Source: Porpolomopsis calyptriformis (taxonomy: Eukaryota; Basidiomycota; Agaricomycetes; Agaricales; Hygrophoraceae). Taken from it: a stretch of DNA of 64,000 bases. Of this stretch, positions 57,731 to 64,000 are shown one piece after another. A program made the translations under genes and the position numbers. The notes beneath the pieces are model-generated. The model saw only the letters and a list, made by a program, of their open reading frames with translations, was not told the DNA's origin and did not search any database. The DNA is taken from the NCBI GenBank assembly GCA_951640195.1, contig OX621176.1:930001-994000 (forward strand). Reading direction: 5' to 3'. How positions within the stretch are numbered: the first letter of the stretch is position 1; each line of letters starts with the position of its first letter.

Positions 57731-57764
57731 GTACTGATATTGAGCAGATTTACTTCCCACAGTG
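57731..57764 (-). repeat. CACTA right terminal inverted repeat
   Basis: Ends CAGATTTACTTCCCACAGTG, the reverse complement of the left end, followed by ACTC. Confidence 0.85.
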
Positions 57765-57848
57765 ACTCGGAACTAGAATGCAAACCCATACATTCGCAAA
57801 CACAACTACGGTTCGTTGATGACGTATACGCTCGCAGATCACTGAATC

Positions 57849-59219
57849 ATGTCTTCCCCATCCGCCTCTGTTGCCGCCTCTGTTGCAGCTAATCATGTTT
57901 GGCTTATTCTTCTGCAGGAAGAAGATTCATCGTTCTATCTGCAAATACCACTAGATATCATCAGGTCTTTATGTTTGAAGCCCCGCAAATATCTCCTTTT
58001 CCTTGGTTGGTGCATACTCGGTGTTGAAGGCGTGTTGGCTCTCCAACCCAACGGCGATGAGATTCCCACTGATGGAGATCTGAATAACCAAGGGATATAC
58101 TATTTTGTTACACCCGAAGACACAAGTACGTTTTTCTTTTTACGATGCCGTTGCTGCTATGGCATACTATTTGTCCGATGAAGATTTCGATCAGGCTGTC
58201 GACCCTGAGGTCATCAAGGTTAGGACGAACATACCTTCGGCATCTACGCAGACGCGCGACGGTTTTCGCACCAATTTGCTGGAGCGTGATACTTGTTGCG
58301 TCTGGACAGGAGCCAGTGAGATATCCGGAACTGGCATGCACATCATTCCTTTTCAGCGGGGCTCCGACGTGTGTTCTACAATCTTATGCTGGGGAGATAC
58401 CTGATTGACTGCCCTTCCTTTGGCTGTTTCAGTGGTTTCAGCTTATCGTGGAAAATCGTCCATGCTATGACGAGGATGTCACAGATCTCGATGATATTAA
58501 CGATATTCGCAACGGCGTGTTCGCAGCCGCTCAGATCCACCACTTGTTTGATCCACGCGCCATAGTCGTTCTCAAGGTTTGTCATATTTGGCTACCCATT
58601 TGTCTTTGTCTTATCCCTGCCCATCCAGACTCCAAACCGTATTCTTGAAACCAGAGACATCCCCCCGCGCCACGAACGAGAAACTATGCCAGAAGATGTC
58701 ATTTATCCGGCCCGCCATCGTTATACCCTGCAATGGCTCAAAACCCCGGATCCGTACACAACCATGGTCCCAAACAACGGCGATGCTGCTTTCAAGAAAT
58801 TCACTAGGAAGCCGAAACCGTCGGAGCTGTTACTACACTATAACTATGGTGCGGCGGCTGTCAAATTGTGGGGCCGTGGCATTAAGGTCCTTCAGAACCT
58901 GGCCAACCCTCCTCGTCCACCTGTGCCAGTGCCAGCACCGATGGAACCACCGAGAGCTGTTCATGACCGGAATGTTGCAATTGTTAAGCGTCATCCGTCC
59001 AGGGACGCCGATGGGGCCGGCGCCGGACATGACGCAGCTGGAGCCGGAACTGGTGAATTGGTGGAGTCGGAAGGCGAGGCAATGTGGGATGAGGATGACG
59101 TGATGTTATTCTTTTGGGGAAATTCCCGGGCCGCAAAAGAACGCTATCTCAAGAGAGTCGATGAAAACACTCAGCGTATGGAGAAGTGGAGGGAAGGGGT
59201 GCCTCAGGTTGCTATCTGA
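57849..59219 (+). CDS. HNH endonuclease domain protein (4 exons, 398 aa)
   Basis: Exons 57849-58125, 58184-58368, 58433-58576 and 58629-59219 total 1197 nt, an exact multiple of three. Introns are 58, 64 and 52 nt with GT-AG borders. The second and third exons form an HNH_2-type nuclease domain: RDGFRTNLLERDTCCVWTG, MHIIPFQRGSDWF across the junction, then DINDIRNGVF and the IHHLFDP His/Asp motif. The C-terminal exon has a proline-rich linker and an acidic region. Proteins of this type are common in agaricomycetes; their targets are unknown to me. The first intron is the weakest part of the model (GTACGT...GAAG); a one-base slip in a T run is the alternative. The start lies 85 bp from the CACTA end. 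Confidence 0.8.
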
Positions 59220-59583
59220 CTATCACACCTTTACGAGTGGCCAAATTGGACAAAAACATTTGCGTGCAAATTCATGTCCCAAAGATAAATTTACTTGACA
59301 AATGGAATAACTTGTGCTTGTGGGTGGTGAAGCCACTAGTATGAGTATCTAATTTGGACCCTCATATCAGTCCAGTCCAGTCTTCCAAATATGAAAAGAC
59401 TGATAAAGACCAGACCGGGACTAAACTGGACTGAGTCGCGGCAACACTAGTTATCACCAAGTCAATGACTTACGGAGGTGTTCCAATTGTCAATTTCAAT
59501 CCCTGATCGAAAGCAGGGCATTTGTACTGTGCATATTCTGTGAAAAAATCATGTTTCCAAGCATCGAAGAATGAAGACATCTG
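59220..59583. other. Intergenic, no gene
   Basis: The spacer between convergent genes. It contains short inverted CAGTCCAG/CTGGACTG units (59366-59441), too short to call an element. Confidence 0.6.
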
Positions 59584-61110
59584 CTATGATCCTTCCACTG
59601 GAATGCCCTGTCGCAGAGGTTTCGAGATCCTTTTCGTCCCCTTCCACACATTGGCTTTGCCACGACGATCCCATCCCGCAGGTTGTGCCCTCTGTGCACA
59701 TCCATTCTCCCCGTTGCGACACCACACTCGCTCAAAATATGCCTTCAAGTTCGGCCAACCATCTTCCTCTAGCGCATTCGCCTTGCCTTTGCCCCTAGCA
59801 TTAATGTGACCGCCAGCGGCATCGGGCAGACTATCATCATGGGAAGGCCGCCGCCGCCAGTCGAACCCCCGATGGACCATATACGCCAATATCGGGAAAA
59901 ACGCGCAATCAGCCAGAGTGAATTCGTCACCAGCTATGAACGCATTCCTCGCCGCATATACTTCCCAGAAATCCAACTCCGCATGTACATTGCGAATAAG
60001 CTGCGCACGTTCTACGGTGGGTAGGGCATCCCCCGAAGCGGCAGCAGCAGCGAAGTGGGCATCCTCAAGCACGTCATATACATGGTGGAGATTTTCAGTC
60101 TCTTGGATTCGGGACAGCACGAGCGCGCGTGTGGCTTGGTGTGAGATCGGAGGAAGGAGAGGAACTTCGGGCTTATGATAGGACTCGAGATAATGCAGTA
60201 TAGCCAGGCTCTCATAGATGTTCACGGTACTAGTGATGTTTGAGGGTGAGGAAGGCGAAGGAGGGATAATGTCCACAAAGACAGGGGTCTTCCCCCGATG
60301 GTTAAGAGCGAGAAACGGTGGTAAGCGAGTCTCCTTGGGGTGGGACATGACTTTCAGTCGCTTGGCCTCAAATTGAATACCCTGTGAACCATTGGCACCT
60401 TGGACAGAGAAATAGGGAGGACGACAAACTTTTTCATACAAGGCCATCATCACCCGCCAACTGGGGATGGAGCCATTTACATAGTACAGCGTTGGGATGC
60501 AAGGTCCGGATTCAGTCGTGCAGGGGATATCCAAAATAGCGCTAGAGGTCACTTGCGCACCGAGCTCTCGCATTTTGGCCAAGGCTTTATCGTGGCTAGC
60601 TCGCTTTCGCCATCCCAAGCAGTCCTCGACCACACTCACATTGAACCCCATAGCCACGGCATCTGTGACAGTGGACTGGACACAGACATTAGTGACCAGC
60701 CCACCTATGAACAGATCGGTAACTCCATGCCGTTTCAAGTCAGAGAGAAGAGGGGTCCCCTTGAATGCAGAGTACCATGCCTTGGTGAGTACAACATCAG
60801 TGGGTGACTCCCCGATCAGAATCCCTATGTCGTCAGGGAACTGTGCCCCAAAACTGCCCTTCATGCAACATTGCTTCCGCCCGGTGTGGGTACCAGACAG
60901 GAAAGAATCCGAATCGAAGTCTGAGACAGGAAGAGGCTGGTTGTTGTATTCCGAACGAATCCAGTAGATGGAATATCCTGCACGACGGAACTTGCGCACC
61001 ACTGTATAAATATTCTGGATGCAAGACCGAGAGGATTCGTGAATTGAGAAGTTTCCCTCTGGTGAAAGAAACTCGTTTTGAAGGTCGACAAGGATGAGAG
61101 AGTAAGACAT
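59584..61110 (-). CDS. Isochorismatase-like hydrolase fused to glutathione S-transferase (508 aa)
   Basis: One uninterrupted frame. The start is set at 61110, where MSYSLILVDLQNEF begins the first domain; an upstream in-frame Met (61149) would add 13 residues. Residues 1-195 form a cysteine-hydrolase (isochorismatase-like) domain with the triad D9 (VDLQNEF), K110 (LTKAW) and C143 (VTNVCVQST). Residues about 207-508 are a GST: thioredoxin-like part (LYYVNGSIPSWRVMMALYEK, NHRGKTPVFVD, IYESLAILHYLE) and helical part (FIAGDEFTLADCAFFPILA), then a basic C-terminus. The substrate is unknown. A joint role in detoxifying or conjugating a small molecule is inference. Confidence 0.88.
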   Translation of the reverse strand: MSYSLILVDLQNEFLSPEGNFSIHESSRSCIQNIYTVVRKFRRAGYSIYWIRSEYNNQPLPVSDFDSDSFLSGTHTGRKQCCMKGSFGAQFPDDIGILIGESPTDVVLTKAWYSAFKGTPLLSDLKRHGVTDLFIGGLVTNVCVQSTVTDAVAMGFNVSVVEDCLGWRKRASHDKALAKMRELGAQVTSSAILDIPCTTESGPCIPTLYYVNGSIPSWRVMMALYEKVCRPPYFSVQGANGSQGIQFEAKRLKVMSHPKETRLPPFLALNHRGKTPVFVDIIPPSPSSPSNITSTVNIYESLAILHYLESYHKPEVPLLPPISHQATRALVLSRIQETENLHHVYDVLEDAHFAAAAASGDALPTVERAQLIRNVHAELDFWEVYAARNAFIAGDEFTLADCAFFPILAYMVHRGFDWRRRPSHDDSLPDAAGGHINARGKGKANALEEDGWPNLKAYFERVWCRNGENGCAQRAQPAGWDRRGKANVWKGTKRISKPLRQGIPVEGS

Positions 61111-61292
61111 GGATATCCGAGTCATTTGCGTGCCGAACTCTGGCATCACGCTGGCTGGCTTCGGTCACAGTATTGGCATCCTGAGCCAAGTCAACTTCTT
61201 GAGCATCCAGTGGTCGAACGGATTGCAATGCTTGTCATTATGAATGCGATTGAATTGGGAAACCATTGAGATGGGAAGATACAATTAATATA

Positions 61293-62369
61293 TTAAATCG
61301 TTCGCTTGTAGGAAGGAGGCGAGGTGTCATCATTGGGGAACTTCCTTTCCATACCCTCAAGGGACTTCTTGACCTTACGCCGGAACTTCCAATCCTTCAG
61401 GGACTGCAGTAGATTTACAGAGTCTTCCTTGACCCGTCGCATTATTGGTGCGATTAAAAGGAAAGCGATGACGCCGAGGACAAGCGCCAAAGGGAGCATG
61501 CCAAAGACGGTCGTGATCGCCCATTTCCACTTTGTGGTGGGTGTATCAAAAAGAACCTGACAATAATGTGTGAGCATCAATCCGGAATCTCGAATGAAAA
61601 GAGGCCAAAACCTGGGATAAATCGTGTGGGTTGTAGTGACATGAAGAAGTGCTGTTGACCAAATGCTGAGTGAAAAAGGCCGAGGCGCTGTTGTTGTTGT
61701 GCCAAAAGTCTTGTGTATAATTGGCATATTCTACGGTGCTACCTCGTGTCTTGTAACGAAGACTGAGGTCGACATCGTAGCATACCGGGCAAGAAATAGT
61801 GCAGTAAAGGTCGGAGGTATAGTCATTACTCCTCCTGGGAATTCCGATTTCAGGTGGCTCGTCTATCGGATCGCTGATCTCTGGGTCCGGAAAGTCATCT
61901 GGGCCTGAAGAATCATTTGAATTGCAGTTACCGCAACAGCCGCAGCAGTATGACCTGATCGGTGGTTAGTTAATGACGCGTAACCGACGGGAGACACCCA
62001 CTTACCCTCCATCGCAGACACTACCGACATCAGGGGGACAAGCGCTCGAGTTGGCGGCACAGACGCTCGGGCTGTAACTACTATCGAGCTGGGAGATGAG
62101 ACTGTTACAGACTGGGGATCCAGAAGGCGCAGACGAGCAACCGGTAGTATCGCAGGACGTATCGCAGCAGTAGCGGGAGAGGATCTCAGAACTGAGAACG
62201 GTGCATTGAGATGAAGGCCATCTATGACGGACTATTTCTGTTTCAAGCCAAGTAAGTTGTCTGGAATTCACGGGTGTTGTTGGAGTGTACCAGGGTAGTT
62301 CAGGCCAAAAAACAGGCCAAAAAACAAACCGAGTGAAACGACGAGGACGGAGAGCAGGCACAAGCGCAT
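61293..62369 (-). CDS. Two-pass membrane protein with Cys-rich loop (4 exons, 305 aa)
   Basis: Exons 62369-62291, 62237-62006, 61954-61612 and 61556-61293 total 918 nt in frame, with introns of 51-55 nt. It begins MRLCLLSVLVVSLGLFFGLF, a hydrophobic segment (signal anchor). The next part is Cys-rich (SRYCCDTSCDTTGCSS, SYCCGCCGNC, LYCTISCPVCYD) with two N-glycosylation sites (NYT, NST). A second membrane segment near residue 225-250 (TTVFGMLPLALVLGVIAFLL) precedes a basic tail. The topology suggests both ends in the cytosol and the Cys-rich loop outside. Family not recognised. The splice sites are supported by the neighbouring copy. Confidence 0.7.
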
Positions 62370-62560
62370 CTCTGGCCCATCCACCTAGGAATGAGAAGGC
62401 TTTTGTAGCACACTGCAGGCACAGCCCATGACATAGAAGACCACCAGATATCCGCAGTCTGTAACTCCATAAGGTATTGAATTTTGGTTTGCATAGGAAT
62501 GCTGTACACGACGTATTCATCTCATTTCGTTCGAATTCTTGTTGAAGGACTTCCACTGCT

Positions 62561-63402
62561 TTAAAGACTCTGTATCCTCCTGACCAGTGCCATCAACCAG
62601 CCGAAAGCGATCAAGCTGAGGATGAGTGTTAGAGTATGAGGCAGCATGCCGAAGACGGCAGTGACAAACCATTTCCAATGTTGTCAAGGGTGTCCTAATA
62701 CTATGCTGAATCAATGCAGAGGCTGAAAGGAAAGGAGACGAATACTTGGGATAAGTTGTGCGGGTTATAATGGCAGGGAGAGGTGCTGTTGAAAAAGGCT
62801 GAGGCGCTATTGTTCTGCCCAAAGTATTGAGTGTAATTGGCATATTCTACGGTGCCACCTCGTGTCTTGTAGCGAAGTCCGAGATCGACATCATAGCATA
62901 TCGGGCAGGAAATAAAGGTCATAAGTGCCGCAATCCCTTTTGTGAAGCTGAATCAGACGAAGATGTTCAGGTTCTGGATGGATTAGACGACAGCCATCGC
63001 AAGTCAGCGGATAATGATGCGTGGGACCCATCAGAGACTCACCCTCCATCACAGACACCGCCGATATTTGGAGGACAAGCGCTCGAGTTAACGGCACAGA
63101 CCCTCGAACTGTACCCATTCTCAAGTTGAGATATCAAGGTATTGCAATCCGGAGATCCGGGAGGCGCAGATGAGCAAAAAAAGTCATCGCAGGATCTCTC
63201 GCAGCAATAATGGAAGAGAATCTGAGAACTGAGAACGGTGCAGTGAGATAAGGGCCATCCATGGCGGACTATCTCTATTTTAAGAGAAAGAAGTTAAAGG
63301 AAATCCTCGTGTTTTTCATCGAGATATTACCGGGGTGGTTCAGACCGAAGAAAAGCCCCAAAAATAGGATAAGTGAAATGACGAAGGCAAGAGACAGCTG
63401 GC
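62561..63402 (-). pseudogene. Decaying tandem copy of the Cys-rich membrane protein
   Basis: Homologous pieces in the same order: hydrophobic N-terminus (LAFVISLILFLGLFFGLN, 63402-63331), a 232-nt exon (63274-63043) equal in length to its counterpart, CPICYDVDLGLRYKTRGG with NSTSPCHYNPHNLSQ, and a C-terminal FVTAVFGMLPHTLTLIL segment. There is no in-frame ATG for the first exon, the SYCCGCC part is missing, and a stop or frameshift lies before the last membrane segment. It lies directly upstream of the intact gene. Confidence 0.65.
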
Positions 63403-63618
63403 ACGGGTGTGCACAGCTCCCATGGCCAGTACCTGGATCCAGCACTGGAATAACTGGCCTGGTGACTAGGGCGAATCACATAGGCACCAAGGACTGGGGG
63501 AAAACCTGCTCGAAGGGCTGATCAGCCTGGGGTTTCCTTTTCAGGAAGCTGTAATTGGTGTCTATCTGTTTGTTTTTCCTCACAAGCCGTTTCCGAATAT
63601 TTAATAATAAGATATTTA

Positions 63619-64000
63619 CTATACTTCATTCTGTAATAGATCTCTCAATATCGGCCGCCCCTTCAACAGTCCTCCTTCGACTACTGCCCGCTTGACCTTC
63701 TTTGCTGACCCACCCGTACAGGTCCTCGAATTTTCCTTGCCAGGCAAACTCAATCTTTCTGCGTCTTGGGTGCCACGCTTCCTTGGAATCGATTCCGAGC
63801 AAGCGCCGAACGGCAAAGCGTACATCTTGTCTGCGTCTGGCGGCAGCGGATATATCCAGCCCTGGGCTTCCATCAAACCGAAGAACTCTGCCAGGATTGG
63901 AGCCGCCTGAAGAGTCTTCCGAGATCCAAAGATGATCAGTTTTGAACGAGCGCGGGTAAAAGACACGTTGATTCTCCGCCAGTCCTTTACAAGGTCGCCA
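63619..64000 (-). CDS. DNA2: DNA2 replication helicase/nuclease, C-terminal end (continues outside window)
   Basis: The frame is open from the window edge to a stop at 63619. It reads DLVKDWRRINVSFTRARSKL followed by LIIFGSRKTLQAAPILAEFF and GLMEAQGWIYPLPPDADKMY. This is helicase motif VI (RINVSFTRARSKLIIFGS) and the C-terminus typical of eukaryotic Dna2, which processes Okazaki-fragment flaps and resected ends (family knowledge). The last 70 residues are basic and less conserved. The 5' part is not in the window. Confidence 0.85.
   Translation of the reverse strand, partial: GDLVKDWRRINVSFTRARSKLIIFGSRKTLQAAPILAEFFGLMEAQGWIYPLPPDADKMYALPFGACSESIPRKRGTQDAERLSLPGKENSRTCTGGSAKKVKRAVVEGGLLKGRPILRDLLQNEV

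Larger units (their letters stand above)
11938..57764 (-). mobile_element. CACTA-type DNA transposon expanded to 45.8 kb by nested insertions
   Basis: The ends are inverted repeats beginning CACTGTGGGAAGTAAATCTG on the left and its reverse complement on the right. A 4-bp duplication, ACTC, flanks both (11934-11937 and 57765-57768). Both subterminal regions are rich in short GCTGATT-like repeats, as is usual for CACTA elements. The minus strand near the left end encodes a Tnp2-type transposase; a second gene runs from the middle to the right on the plus strand. Removing LTE-2, the LTR-B/LTE-5 composite, one solo LTR and the foldback leaves roughly 7-8 kb, a normal size. All its genes are broken. 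Confidence 0.8.

Noticed and set aside
59366..59441. Inverted CAGTCCAG units, possible MITE
   Set aside because: Too short, and no target duplication or second copy was seen.
60400..60967. Plus-strand frames across the isochorismatase region
   Set aside because: They overlap the long minus-strand fusion gene with an intact catalytic triad.

Overview
The window looks like a transposon-rich stretch of a mushroom-forming basidiomycete (Agaricomycetes) genome. The signs are 45-65 nt GT-AG introns, an agaricomycete-type Tnp2 CACTA transposase, an HNH endonuclease of the kind common in these fungi, chromodomain Ty3/gypsy elements, and a C-terminal piece of a eukaryotic DNA2 helicase/nuclease. There are no rRNA, tRNA or CRISPR loci that I can see.

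Left flank (1-11937): part of a 1.7-kb LTR (1-819, family LTR-B) sits in a decayed + strand Ty3/gypsy element (LTE-1, 820-7840, with its 3' LTR at 7243-7840). Relics follow: a broken fungal gene (7877-8765), an ankyrin-repeat fragment (9390-9960) and a diverged solo LTR (about 11180-11632).

Centre (11938-57764): one CACTA DNA transposon with CACTGTGGGAAG... inverted ends and a 4-bp ACTC duplication has been swollen to 45.8 kb by nested insertions. It holds a broken transposase (-) and a second broken gene (+) with a putative RTC4-like C-terminus. Inserted into it are LTE-2 (18257-46588, ACGC duplication), a solo LTR (14842-15414), a 0.75-kb foldback (13783-14531) and a solo LTR-B (47585-56432, GAGGA). 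LTE-2 is itself hit by LTE-3 (19071-31770, TTCCC), a solo LTR (32146-32725, GGTGT) and LTE-4 (37916-44360, ACTCC). One LTR of LTE-3 carries a two-gene Tc1-like transposon (26575-30495, TA). The solo LTR-B carries LTE-5 (48886-56038, GCTGA), which holds a truncated LTR of the LTE-1 family. Matching target-site duplications at almost every junction fix the order of insertion.

Right flank (57849-64000) holds ordinary chromosomal genes: a 4-exon HNH endonuclease (+), then on the minus strand an isochorismatase-GST fusion, a two-pass cysteine-rich membrane protein with a decaying tandem copy, and the 3' end of DNA2.

The most unusual feature is antisense coding inside retroelements. (1) The 1.7-kb LTR-B contains a complete antisense 3-exon gene with its own TATA box and AATAAA; one copy is intact (237 aa) and exon lengths are kept in the others. 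(2) Three different gypsy elements (LTE-1, LTE-2, LTE-4) carry, between pol and the 3' LTR, an antisense intron-containing gene that joins a Zn2Cys6-like cysteine cluster to coiled coils. Most stops in the elements are TGA at expected CGA arginine codons, as CpG decay (methylation or RIP-like) would leave.
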